This document shows, in pieces, positions 28,184 through 42,584 of a DNA stretch of 64,000 bases. A program made the translations under genes and the position numbers. The stretch comes from Chrysomallon squamiferum (Eukaryota; Mollusca; Gastropoda; Neomphalida; Peltospiridae), in assembly GCA_012295275.1 (NCBI GenBank), contig CM022672.1, positions 4,462,443-4,526,442 on the forward strand. The letters are read 5' to 3'. Position 1 is the stretch's first letter. Every line of letters starts with the position of its first letter. The notes under the pieces were generated by a model, which was not told where the DNA came from, ran no database searches, and worked only from the letters and a program-made list of their open reading frames with translations.

Positions 28184-30262
28184 TCATACAATGGTATGAG
28201 GTAGGAAATCTGCTTTCACAGTTGCAACAGCTATATCTACCAGTGCAGTAAGAGATCTTTCAAGAGCATCTTCTCACATACACAAACACACACAAAAAGC
28301 ATAAACCACTTTGTTTGATAAACCGGTCATGTGGGGAAATGGCTTGAACAAGAAAAAGCCCAACAGGCTCACACTGGGAACTGATCCTGTGACCTCATAC
28401 CAGCGAAATAATCACTGAACTAGACACCACTTCCTGATACCAAAACAGATCAAATTTAATTTTCCGATACATACTTCCTTTACTTACAGACATAAACTTG
28501 TTAACCTCTATATGAAATGAGACTAAGAAGACTGATATTGTAAAATACAACTGCACCTATATCACTACACACTTTGTGGCAAGACACAATTTAGCAGTAA
28601 AATGTTCTTCCTAAGGCATGGTGAATTTGGTGGCCCAGTGTAACATTTTCTGTAATGAGCTTTTGTGTGACTAGTATACATAACATCTTGAATACAGCAA
28701 AATGCAATGTGGAAGATTCCCTTGCTACTATAACTGTAAGCGTCTTCTAACTACCAAATGGTTTAATAACAAATAGCTGATTACAGAAAATGAATCAGTG
28801 TGATATTAATACAATTCAGTCTCTGTGCACACACAACAGGCACCCATTCTGTATCACACACAATATCTCTCACAGACAAACTAACAAACCAAAAATATAA
28901 AAAACCTACACATTCTTGGTAAGTTGTTTAGCAAAGAGTATTAACAAAACATACATCATAAAATACCAATATCCAACTTTTACTCCTCTCTCTTTGTGTG
29001 TGTGCATGCATATGTGTGTGTGTGTGTGTGTGAACATGGGAGTGTCTGTGTGTGTGCATGCATACACATACATACACACACATATACAAAGAGAGAGGAG
29101 TAAAAGATGGGTATTAGTATTTTACGATGTATGTTTAGTTAATACTCTTTGCTAAACAACTTAACAAGAACTTTCTTTTTTTTTTTTTTTTTTGTCAGTT
29201 TGTATGTGTTAGATATTGTGTTAACATGGCCAGTACTACAGTAGCCTGTGGTTAGTACAGAAAGTGTTTTTGTATTTCCAGTCTAAGAGGTCTGTCAAGC
29301 ACACAGCAGGTCAGGACTTGAGGAAACAAGGGTTGACATCAACAACATAATGAAGAGGAAGTGGACCGGGACTTGGTTCAAGTGTCTGCCCTTCACTGGC
29401 TATCAAGTGTAAAGTTAATTTATTAAAGTACTTTCACAGTCAGTGTAAAACAGTATAAACTTCTATGTTACTCTTCCTACAGAAATCAAACATAAATACA
29501 GAAACATACAACATACACCTCAAATACTCATTATCTGTATAGCAATATATACAACATGTGCCTGTAGACATACAAATATTTATCCTCTTACATGTAAAAT
29601 AAACAAACACACACACACACACACAAACACAAACACATGCACATGCACATGCTTTTTCAAACTATTTATTTAAAAATAAAAAAAAAAAAAATAAAACCCT
29701 CTCGGGGAACAGAAACAGCAACTTATAAAAGATAAAAAACCCACAAAAAACATATATATATATATATACACACACACACATACTGAGAGAGAGAAAAAGA
29801 GAAGAGAAAGAATGAGAGATAAAAAAGAAAATTAGTGTTAGAATTAGACAGAGGGATAGCACCAGATAAACCCTTCCAACATTTCATATATCAATGTTTT
29901 CACATTTCGTCTGTGACATTTAGTGTGATTTACTGTAAAACTGTATCATTTTATTTCTTGCAGACGAAGGTCAAAATTCTTGTAATTGCTTCATTTGATT
30001 ATACAAACAAGAATAATGGACAGGATGTTTTCACCTTCTGGATCTGAAGAACATTCAGAAGAATCCTTGATGTTTGTGTGTTAAGAACTCTGTCAAATGT
30101 CATGTATTTCAGTAAAAAGAAAATAAATAAATTCTTTATTTTCATAGGACAATATTTGCAAAGGAACAAAAAGTAAGAAATGACGAGAGAAATTAAAATA
30201 AAAATAAAAATTAACACAAAACAAAAGGTCAACCTTATATATGTATATATATGTGTATGTAT

Positions 30263-30307
<45 letters not shown>

Positions 30308-31383
30308 GTTACTTAGTACAAATATACATTTATTTATTAATAATAATTCAGTATCTGTAACAATACATACAAAAGACCAGTGTATGCTGTCACTGTAGGC
30401 TATTCTTATCAACAAGCAGCAGAGTACATTTTAACTGCAATATTATTTCAGTGTATGTATTAACAGTTACTAAATGCTGATGGTGGTATTAAACAGACCA
30501 TTTAGTGGAACCAGATAGCATAAAACTTCAGTCAATTGGGAGCAAGGAATCTTTTATGTGCTCTTTGTTTTGATCTGGGGTTTTTCTGTCACTGCATTTA
30601 TTTATTTGTGAAAATACCATATCAACAGATGTCTTGTTTGGCACATTCAAAATACATAGTGCTAATTTCTGAAAACCTTTCTGTTTTCAAAGAAAACAAA
30701 TATGAGATTTTCTGCAATCGTTAGAAACACAATACAGATTGAACATTTTCTAAACACGTTTTAAAAACTTTTAAAAACCGTTCTGAGAACTGAGATGCTG
30801 TTATGATTACCAAAATGACACATGAAAATGTCATTCAGAACTAAGAGAAAATAGCAGCTAACTGGTATAAACATTTCTTTAGGGGTATTTTTTAATTTGT
30901 TCTTTGAAATGACAGCATGGAATCTGGGAAAGCTGAAAACAATGTGTGCAAAATGAAATCAATATCTTGATGAACAACTTAACAGACTTGAAGACAGAGA
31001 GATGCATTATTCTCATGACATACATTTTAACACACACACACACACAACCTACTGATGTATAGGACATACATAATCACTCATATACAGCCAGACACACAGT
31101 GACACATACCAGTAAGACACATACTATCACTTACATACAACATTCAAACTAACAGACACAATACCACAGATAATGTATCTTTCAGATTGATGGAATGAAA
31201 GAAAAAAAAAAAAAAAAAAAAAAAAAAAAGAAAATAGAATAAAATAAATAAAAGAAAAAAAAAAAAAAAAAAAAAAAAAAGAAAAACTTAGAGAAAAACA
31301 CCACCCAGTAAAATAAATAAATAAGTGTAAAAGATTACAACCACCCAAACAAAAACATGACTTAAAAAAACTATATATTAAAT

Positions 31384-31468
<85 letters not shown>

Positions 31469-32696
31469 AACAGTAAAAAAAAAAAAAAAAATAGGAAGAA
31501 GAAGAAAAATGTTTTCTTCATTGCCATTTTCTTCAAAGACATTTTTGGTTCTCATCTGATTGACAAACTCAAAATCTAAACATCAATCCACCAGCCAATT
31601 TATTTATTATCTAAACAGTCATCAAGCCTAGAAAATATTTATAGTACAAAAATGTATTTTAGTAAGACAGGAGGCGTACCTCAAGTGATGAAGGAAAGCA
31701 ATGAAAACCAGTGTCGCCAAGTTTAAGTGGTATACTCCTTGTCTGATAAACCTTGTCATAATAATTACAGGACCAATTTCTGAACATCCTGTTGTACATG
31801 TTTTACTGTCTGCTAGAAAATGCAGTAGTATAATAATACAGCCATCTGCCACTATATCGCTTGAAGATACTATCACCTATGTCTTAGGCATACAGTCCAG
31901 ATTTTCCACCTCCTCTAATAGTTCTAGGTGAATAGCAACATGGGATAGGTGACAAATTAGGCAAAACAAGATTTTCAGTGCCATCATTTTTCACCCAGAG
32001 ATAATAAATTGTGCAGAAATGTGAAATTGATACATGATTTGTCATGCCTTCATTGCCAACATAATTTCTTTAGTACCTTCATTGTCATTCCCATTCCTTT
32101 TTTATTTTTAACATTGGTTTTAAAGCCTTTTTTTATGATATTACATACTGACACTCATACCTTTTAACACACAAGTCTGAATTTAAAACCTTTACACAGA
32201 CACACACATTCAAATCATCACTGCTAGGTTGATGAGTATGATGTAACATAACCAGCAAAGCAAAAAGAAAGATAATTCATCTTCATTATAATGGGACTAA
32301 TATTAGTCTAGAGTTACAAACTAATTAACAAAAATTAAAAAAAAAAAGTCCTGGCTTCATACAGTACAGGAATTGATAGCATATTACATTATAAGACTTC
32401 ATAGGTGTTAATCACTTCAAGACATCACAATTTAGTACCGTACAGCACTTCAAAGGTTATTAGAGTACAGGACTCCACAGTACATACAATTCTATGAATG
32501 GAACATACAGATCACATGACTGGATGTGCTGTTTTATGCTGCTCAGGGATAAGGTTCAGATAAAAGCTGTGTGGCTCTTGTGTTACACCCAGCACTTGCA
32601 GGCAGATGAAAAATACTTTATCAGGATGTGTCAGAATAAGTTTAAAACCATATATACTATACTCAGAAGTTCTGAATGGAAATAAATTATATGTTT

Positions 32697-32736
<40 letters not shown>

Positions 32737-33504
32737 CTACACTGATATTTATGAAACCTTTAAGAAAAAAATGAAATGAAATAAAATAAAATAAAATAAA
32801 TAAATTTAAAATTAAAAATAAAAATAAAGATAAAGAAAAAAAAAAAAGAAGATTATGACAGATAAACACACAGTCTGACACGAAAGACTTGGAGGCACCA
32901 TGAACTAAAAAGTGCACTCGCTTACTTTGAAATAAAGTCTTTGAAGACATCTGTACAATGCAGCAATTGTCGGATTGGGCAATAATCAGACCACTGAGTT
33001 TGTGACTAATTGAGTGCTAGCTCTCTCTAACACATGGTTTATATGTGTCAGATAACAGTTATAATTTCACTTGTCTTTTATCAGGTAGTGAAAAAAAAAA
33101 AGAGTTTTTTTCTAAATGAACAATGACACGTTGTGTGGTGTGATGCACATCTATATCTCGAGAGCCTGTGATACACGCCCATCATGGCACCAACAGGCTG
33201 TTAAATATAATCTCCAGATTATCAAAACTATCAGTTCCTTTTTAGCAAGGGTCAGATCTGGAGTTTACATCAGGGGCAGGACAGGGTTTAGACATTTATG
33301 TGGGTGATTATTTTTTTTGTGGGGGGGGAATGCACTTACTGACGTTAAAAGAAAAAATTATATGTATGTATGTGTATGTGTGTGTGTGTGCATGTGTGTG
33401 CAGAAAGAGAGAGAGAGATAGATTATGCTGACTCAGTCATGCAATATTGTATAGGGCAGGATTTAGACATTTATATGGGTGGTTATTTAAAAAATATATT
33501 TATA

Positions 33505-33560
<56 letters not shown>

Positions 33561-34072
33561 ATTGACCTCTTATCATGCCTTATAGATTTTTTTTTTAATA
33601 AAAGGTTAAATTATATTTGAGTTAATATTTTTTATTTTAGTTTTTTTTTATTATTCTTTAAGAAGCAGAAAATAAAGAAAACTAAAGCCATAATTTTATT
33701 AAAAAAAAGAATATATATAAATAATAAAAAAGAAATAAATGATTTCACAGAACAATACAAGCAATATGAAATGCTGGAATAAGAATTTGTTGGTCCTTGG
33801 GGTTACTGGAACTGTGAGGCCCACTTTGATATTATAAAAAAGAAAAGATATTAAAGATAATGAAATAACTTTTAATTTTATCTCTGGAGGGTTTGAGGGC
33901 TGAAATCCTTAAACCCATATCTTAATCTGGCACTGTCAGTGTGCCTGCTAGTGTCCACATTTCACTGTGACTCATTCTCTTTAATTATCTGTCCAATGAA
34001 TTTAACTTAAACTGAAAACATCCATAAATTACATTCAAGACAAATGTTAAAAGACATCACACAGAACTCAAC

Positions 34073-34155
<83 letters not shown>

Positions 34156-37100
34156 CTTTTACATCTTACCACCAAAAATACTAATTAACTGATCATACAA
34201 AGCCAGTGCTAATTTTGCACACACATGTAAACAATTAATATCATCTCTATGCTTGAATGAAAGTGAATTTTGCTTTAAAAAAAAAGAAAGAAAAACAAAT
34301 AAACAAATAAATAACTAGTAAACATTTTAGGAAGCTTTACTGAATTGTATGTCAGAGAAAATACAATTTTATTTAAATTTAAATCTAATGAAGAAAGAAA
34401 GAAAAAGAAAATAATATTTACATTGGCAGTTTCTTGTAAACTGATGATCCATGACAGAAAAAAATGGTTCTATCACTGGTATCAAGGAATAACATACCAT
34501 GACTCATGATAAAAAGAAAAACTGCCATTAAAGATGCAAAATAGAAGATTGATTGCATGATCTACCACTGAGCTTCAGGTATTTTCTTACAGGAGTATAT
34601 TAATATGTGCATCTGTGTGAATGAGCGAGAGAGAGAGAGAGAGAAAGAGAGACTGAGACACAGTACATTTATATACATAGGCAATATAATAGTGTATGTG
34701 TGTGTGCAGACACACAGACACACACAAAACACTTTTATTTTTTGTTCAAAAGAAACCACCAAACTTTTTCCTTATGAAATAGATTTCTAACTCAAACCTG
34801 ACAGCTGTCAAACAGCCAAGGAAATGGAAAAATTCTTCACGTACTTAGTTATTGGATGCAACCACAAAAAAAGACTCCACCTACTGTAATGAACATGCAG
34901 TATACATTTCAAGTCTTGAAACAGCCGAACACCCATAAAAGCAGTATTGCAGTTACTGCAGACAGCACACAAGGGTTTCTCTTAATTTCCTTCTCGTGGC
35001 AGGCCGGGGCAATTTGTCCAATTATCATCCGAATTTCTCCCCGTTAAATCAGGCAGCAGTGACTGAATCAACATTGGGACTAGATGGAGGAGTGAGAGAG
35101 GTAGTCATCTCACAGGTGTTGCTAACTGACATCTTCTCTTGTTCACATAAGTTAAACAGGATAATATTTAAAAAAAAAAAAATATTTTCTTAAAGAAAGG
35201 AAGAAAACACAGAGAAAGATACATTTGTAAAAAGTGAAATTGGTGAAAGCAGGAAAGACCTTCTGTTTTTTTTATTCTCCAGAACTCTGAATAAAGGTGT
35301 TTGTTTAGGAGTTTGAATTCAGGAAGATACAAAAAAAAAAAAAAAAAAAAAAAAAAAATAGAAAAAAAAAAGAGAATTTTTGTTATACTGTTACACAAGT
35401 TGTGAAAAAGAACAACATTTTTCTGAAAATCCTGAAAAGTGAACTTGGTTTTTAAAAGATTAGAAGAAAAAGAAAATAGAAAAAAGCTAAAGACTGAACT
35501 TTAATATGACTATTTAATAAGGCTGCTCTTTTAAAAAAAAAAAAAAACTCAGCAAAATAAACAAATCCGATTCTTAGTATGACCTCCAATATGACAGAAA
35601 CAGCCCAACAAGTTATCTCCTCAGATGGAATGGCTAAACTTGTCACCACAATGCTGCCAGCTTTCGGCACTCTCGCTGCTAACACAACAGTTGTCATGGC
35701 AGCAGGCAGGCCACACGCATCCCCACCCCCTGAGTTCCTTCTCCAGGTGATGTTTGTGTGCGATCAGATCCTCACCCCGCTGGTTGTGTGTTTTGGAATC
35801 ATTGGCAACATTTTCAGTATTGTTGTGTTGACGAGGAAAGAAATGTCATCACCCACCAACAGCTTCCTGAAGGCCCTGGCAGCATCAGACATCATACTGC
35901 TGGTGGCACAGATACCACATTTCTTCTCCTACAGCCACTACCTGAACAACACCGACTCGTTCAAGATGTTCCACAGATATTACACAATATTCAGGTTGGT
36001 AATTTTTTTTTTTTTTTTTTTGGACAAAATTATATAATTAATCTTCAGTGATATGCCCATTAAGACAGTTTTCACTAATCCAACCAGTGTCCCATGTCAG
36101 GATTTTCAGGCATCACACCTGCTTACATCTCTGTTAAAAGGTCCTTTGCTTGTAAATGATAAAAGTAAGCTTTATAGCAAAAGTGGGCTTTGTTTCTCAA
36201 ATTGCCATAATAGAAGGAATGTAATATATATATATATATATGTCTTCTAGTAACTATTTATATAAGAATTTATTAGGTAATTCATTTCATTTAAATTCTT
36301 AAAAGCAAACAACAACAACAACAACATTAACAACAAACAAAAAACACACACAAAAAATCAACTTATAAAACAACTTGTTTGAAACACTCCAAAACCAAGT
36401 AAACAATTTTTTTAAATACTAACATTCACAATGTAAAAAACACCTGCAGAATCCCATTTAAAAAATAAAAAACAGTTTACTATAATAAAAGTACACTAAA
36501 TATTTATTCATATGACGATGGAATAAAACAATATGGTCAGGAGGAAAGTTATTTCTGCACAAAACTCACATCTGAGAGAGGAAAATGAATGATTAAACTG
36601 AATGATTAATCTGAATGATTAAAAAATAGAATCACTTGTGTACATCTTCCCATACAGTGGAAAGTATGTGTATTCTGATAAACCAATTATGGACCACAGA
36701 TACGTCAGTAATTTATGATGCAAAATAACTTAATTATAATGTAAACTGATACAGTTTATCAAGTGGTGTACATATTTTAAAATTGTAAAATGCTATCAGA
36801 TAAAAGTACAAATAAAATATATAGCTTGGGAGATAGAAAAACACAGCAGAAAAAAAGGTCACACCTCAAAATTATATTTATATACACCAACATGTATTAG
36901 ATAGGAACACCATACTCCATACAAAACTTAGTAATTGTTCAAATCTTGGCACAAGATCAACCTGATTAATAAAGAGACTTCATTATATCATTTTATCTAT
37001 ATACAAAAGTTTTATTATTATTTTCTTTAATGATACAGTCAATAAATTTCTGAACAGACACTATCAGCCGTTTATCAAATCAACATAATCTCTGAGGATA

Positions 37101-37848
37101 CAATTGTCTGAAGGGACATACGTGGATTCTTGTAAACATTTACAAATAACACTTTGTTTTTAACACGTTTCACTACAAACTTCTCTCCGTATCTTCTGCT
37201 TCTCTTATCTTTACATCAAAGATGTCAGAAATAGAAACAAACAAGACAGTAACAGAAAAAAAAAAAATGAAAAGAGAGAGAATTTTAAAACACTTGACGT
37301 GATTTAATTTAAACAGCTGTATCAAGTTGACTTCAGTTTTTTTCTTTAAGTATTAATGGAATGATACTGCCAATAAATTTAAAAAAAATATAATAAAATA
37401 AAATAAAAATAAAGAATGATATTCTTTTATTTTTTATTGTATCTCTTTTTGGATCTTTGAGCAATTAAAGGAACTATGCCAAGTCATTTTGTTTGTTTAT
37501 AATTAAGGTAAAACCTTTGGTAATAAACAATGCCTGCTCTGTTTGAGTATTTACCATTACATTGTTGAATATCTGCTTTTACTACTGATATTCTAGGCTA
37601 TTAAAGGCACAATGCAAAGGATTTAAAAATAATAATTAAAAAAAAATTAAAATAAAGTCTTGTTATTTCAGAAGTTATATACTACTGCTAGAACATTTAT
37701 TTTTCTGTTCAGACTCTAAACATTTAAAAACATCATATCAAGCTTTTTGGTTTGTTTAACTAAATAAAAACATCTAATAAAAAATATTGGCTGCTCTTTG
37801 AGTAGTTGTAATTTAGATTAAACATTTTCTTTTATTATTCAAATTCTA

Positions 37849-37894
<46 letters not shown>

Positions 37895-38068
37895 TAAAGA
37901 TAAGAAAATAAAATAATTAAATTATCCACTTGTATTGATGTATTATGTAACACAGATTACACACTTATTTGGCTGCTGAACTCAATTATAGGAAAGAAAA
38001 AGAAGGAAAAAAACAACAAAAAAACCTAAACAAAAATCCTCACAAAACACAACCAAAACAACAACATG

Positions 38069-38103
<35 letters not shown>

Positions 38104-41100
38104 AATAAGATAAGAAAGAAAACAGAACAGTAAAAATAAACAGAATTGATATATTTTTTTTTATTTCTTTATTTTTTTATTTTCAGATACTTTGCCAACA
38201 ACCTATTCATAACTTGTACCTGCTGGATTACGGTTGCTGTGACGATAGAGCGCTTTATTTCTCTCAAGTTCATGATGAACCCCAGGCTGGTGTGTACAAT
38301 ACGTCGAGCTCAGTGGGCCATTCTCGGCATCTACTTCTTTTCCCTGCTCTTCCACTTCTCCAAGCTCTTTGAATACAAGCCAAACCTCAACCTAGACCAC
38401 CCCAGTCCAGTGGTTGGATCTGCCCTTATCCAGTCAAGCAGCTACGAAGCCTACGTGCACATCACCAACATCACCCTCGCTGCTATTATTCCTGTCTTCA
38501 TCCTCATCATCGTCAACAGCTTTCTCATCTTCTTCCTGATGACTCACAGGCAGCGAATGCTCAAACACAACACGGGCTCGATATCATCTCAAGTGGATAT
38601 GATGCACGTCAGCTTCATTGTTGTGTCCATGGTCCTCGTATTCATCGTATGCCACTCTGTGGGTGTCTTCCTTGCCCTCAACATCGCCTTCAATGGCCGC
38701 AACAAAATTTTCAAAGATCCCGTGTTTGTCAGTATGAAGCATATAAATGGCCTGCTAGTGTTTGTCAACTCCAGTGTCAACTTTCTGCTGTACTGCGCTA
38801 TCAGCAAGAAATTCCGCACCACGTTTGCAGCCATTTTTTTAGGACGAATCAGCAAGAAAATGTCATGGTCGGTGCAGACGTCGACCAACGAGCACAGCAT
38901 GATGACGAGCAAAGCGAACATAACGATGTACACGTCTCAGGTATCCACCACCAGTTCTAAAGGAGCTGATGATGCCTAACATCAAGCACTTGCAACCAAC
39001 CATGAACTGAACTGTTAACGTTTATCAAAAATGAACCACCCACAACATTTCAACATTATGAAGTACTATTATTACCCTTAAGTATTGTAGGGATGAACAG
39101 TTATAAATTATCTCTGTAAGGAGGTGTACTTTGAGTAGTTACCAAAACATTTGTTATTATCAACAATGAGTGTAAACTATTGTAATCAGAAAATATTAGT
39201 GTGAATTTTAAACAATAAATTATTAGTTTGCACTATTGTAATCATGAAGTAGTGAACAGTAAACTATTACTGTTGTGAATAGTAACCAATGTGAACATTT
39301 ATAAAAAAAAAAATTTTTTTTTTTTTTTTTACTTTTGACCATCAAAAAGCACAAACTTTTACAACCAGAACCTATGCAGTTTTGAACTATTGTATTATAA
39401 CAATTGTGAATTATTATAAATAGTTATACAAAAGCAAATTTAATTAAAACTTTTTACAGAATATTGATTTAATTAAGGGCCATTTTTGCAGCCATTTTTG
39501 CATATGACAGGTTTTGGATTGGTGATTTGGATTTTATTAAGAAAAATTTAGAAAAATGACATGAAGAAAGTGGGGCTTTATTGTTGTTGTTGTTGTTAAA
39601 AAGATGACAAAAGGAAAGAATGTTAAAAAAAAAAAATGTTATTAAAAAAACATTTAAAAACAAAATAAAAATATATCATAATTATATATGTTTCTTAATA
39701 CAATAGACTGTAAATATCACAAATATGCTGATAGCTTGTTTTCAGTTTAAATCTGACACTAACATTTCTATTTGTTTTACCACACACTGTTGACAAACGC
39801 AACACATCTACTTTAATACATGTATTTACTCTACAGTAATTATAAAGGAATCATTTTAATTCTGAGGACATTTATGAGTGAATCTGTGTAAATATGTGTA
39901 ATTTATGAGATGAGATGTGGGGAAAAAAAAAAAAAAAGTATGGTAAAAATGTGGACGAATTGATGCACCTGTAAAATATTTGATATAGTGTACATACAAT
40001 GTAAATATATATGTATATATATATATAAAAAAATAACAAACAAACATGTAAGCAGGCCTAATTTTTGTGCAATAATTAAAACAATAGTAATAATAGGACA
40101 TGTAAACTCATTTTGTATTTTTATAAATAAAAGTAGTTTTACAATGCACAAAATAAACATGGCAAAATATTAAAGCTGGCTCAGTCTGATATCACATTTT
40201 GCAACCTCACTTGGAATTTTTTTTTTTAATTATTAATTTTATTTTTTACTACTACCATGTTTAATTACAAAAAATGGCATATATTTTATAAGAATTTATT
40301 TGATTTTACTGCTTACTTCATTTTTTAATTTATACTTAACACACAATAAATACATGCACACACAAAGACTCAAACACTTACTAATTAAATGGCAGATATC
40401 TACAGATTAGTTATTATGTATAAATATACCTTTTATTTCTTGTAAACACTCATTGAAAAATTGAATAAAATTTTAAAAATTTAGTTCTTTGCACTGTTAT
40501 ATATTCAGAAGAAAACAGTTTTTGTTTTAGAACAGTAATGTCATTTTGAACATCTCAATAATTTGTTTCCCTTTTTTTTTTTTTTTTTTTTTTTTTGTCA
40601 TGATGTTCAAACTATCTGATCAACAGTAGTTGTTGTAAAGCATGCAAAACATGGGCACACAAGTAAACATATTTTTATATTCTGATCAACAGTAGACTCA
40701 GACAATGTTGTTAATATTCGAAACAAGTAATCTTTGGAGGTACCTACCTTGAGATTAGCAGTAGTTATTTTGGAAGTTTTGAGTTCAGCTCTTGTGCTGT
40801 CAAGCTCAGACTTGAGTCGGGCTGAAGCATCTTTGAGACTCTGAAGATGAGATGAAGCTGATCCAAGACCTTGTTCACTTTCTTTGACAAGCTTCTCCAG
40901 TCTCTTCACCTGTTAAATTCATATGTTAATAAATATAAACACACAGTGTATCAGTACATGTGTGTGTATGTCTGTGGGTGTGTCTGTATATATGTATGCA
41001 TGTATGTAAAGAAGTATGTATGTATGTATGTATGTATGTATGTATCTATAAACACTATCACACATACACATAGCTGTATTTATATGTGTGTATGTTTGTG

Positions 41101-42545
41101 TGTATATATATATATAAACAGAGATATATACACACAGATACACATACAAAAACATACATAAATACATGTTTATTTGTAAATATATGTATATGTGATTATG
41201 TATAAATATCTGTTTTTGTGTAAGAGTGTGTGTGTGTGTGTGTGTATGTGTGTGTGAAATAAAATAAAATGTTACAAAAAAAACCCAAAAGAAAAACATG
41301 TTTTATTAACAACCATATGAGAGAAAAAACATAAAAACAAACCCTCATTATCAGTTCATAATTATTCTCTTTATCAAATGTCTGTTATTTATTAAAAACA
41401 TATTTTTCTATCTGTCAAGTGAAAACAGTAGAAAAGGAAAGCTAATATTATAAATTTTATATTTAAATTGAATGTCAAAACAACTGATAAGCTGATCTTG
41501 TCTTAAGGGCAGGGGTGTACCAAACAAAAATCTGAGAGTTCACCAGCATTTTTAAAAAAAACCCAAAACAAAGAAAACAATAATTCTGAAAATGTGAACA
41601 AACAGCCTTGTATCTTAAGGCGAACAGACATATATGAAAATGAAAAAAAAAATTATAACATTTTGAACATATTTACACAAAAATAATACATGGAGAGTCA
41701 CATATTACACGATATTAGATATAAAAGTACAGGTTAAATTTTTCTTTTTTTTAACACATATGTAACATACTCTAAGCAAGTATCTTAAGAAAATACTGAT
41801 GACTCAGTTTGGTGTGACTTTTGTATTCTTAACTCAGGAACAGTTATTTGTGTAATGTATCTTCTGGATTATTATATTTTCTTATTTGTATTGATGCATG
41901 TAGATTTGTTTATACACACATATGATATAAACATGTGTATGTCTATCCAGTTACCTCATTCTCAGCAGCCTGCAGTTTTGAAAAGAGTTCAGTTTTAATT
42001 CTCTCAAATTCAGTCGTCATTGCTTCCTTCTCTGCTGTCAAACGAGCCGTTTCGTCTTTCAACTTATCTTCCAGTGACTGAAATAATAAATAAACAAATT
42101 AATTAATTAAAAAAAAAAAAAAAAAAAAAAAAATCAATTTAAAATAAATAAATAAATAAAAAAAAAAAAAAAAAAAAAATAAATCAATTTAAAATAAAAA
42201 AATAAAAAAATAAATAAAAAATTTAAAAAAAAAAAAATAAAAAAAAAAAAAAAAAAATATAAATCAATTTAAAATAAATAAATAAATAAATAAAGAGTAA
42301 TAAATTTTTAAAAAATGAGCATGTATTTCTAAATCTAACTACTGCCAGATAAGAATACCTAATATTATGCTTTGATATGTATTTTCTTTAGGTGTGGTTA
42401 AACTTAAATTTTATGATTAAAATAATATAAGAATATGAAGATACTTGCTGAATAATCATGGAAAAAGTGTAACAAAGAATATAAATACCCTGATATCAAA
42501 AAATATTTTTAAGAGTCTGAGAGAGTGAGGATGGGAGAGAGAGGG

Positions 42546-42584
<39 letters not shown>

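Larger units (their letters stand above)
25702..40747. other. FAM184A intron 7, hosting the GPCR gene
   Basis: This is the largest intron. Besides the GPCR it holds a pogo-like element, a SINE copy, a hairpin element, and GA, TC, CA and poly(A) tracts. I found no further FAM184A exon in it, and the flanking exons join in phase. Confidence 0.85.

Noticed and set aside
29281-29410. Ordinary-complexity stretch with GGTTCAAGTGTC, resembling a tRNA B box
   Set aside because: No A-box partner at a suitable distance; too weak to call a SINE.
31628-31931. Overlapping open frames of about 80 codons on both strands
   Set aside because: No recognised similarity, and the flanking FAM184A exons join without them.
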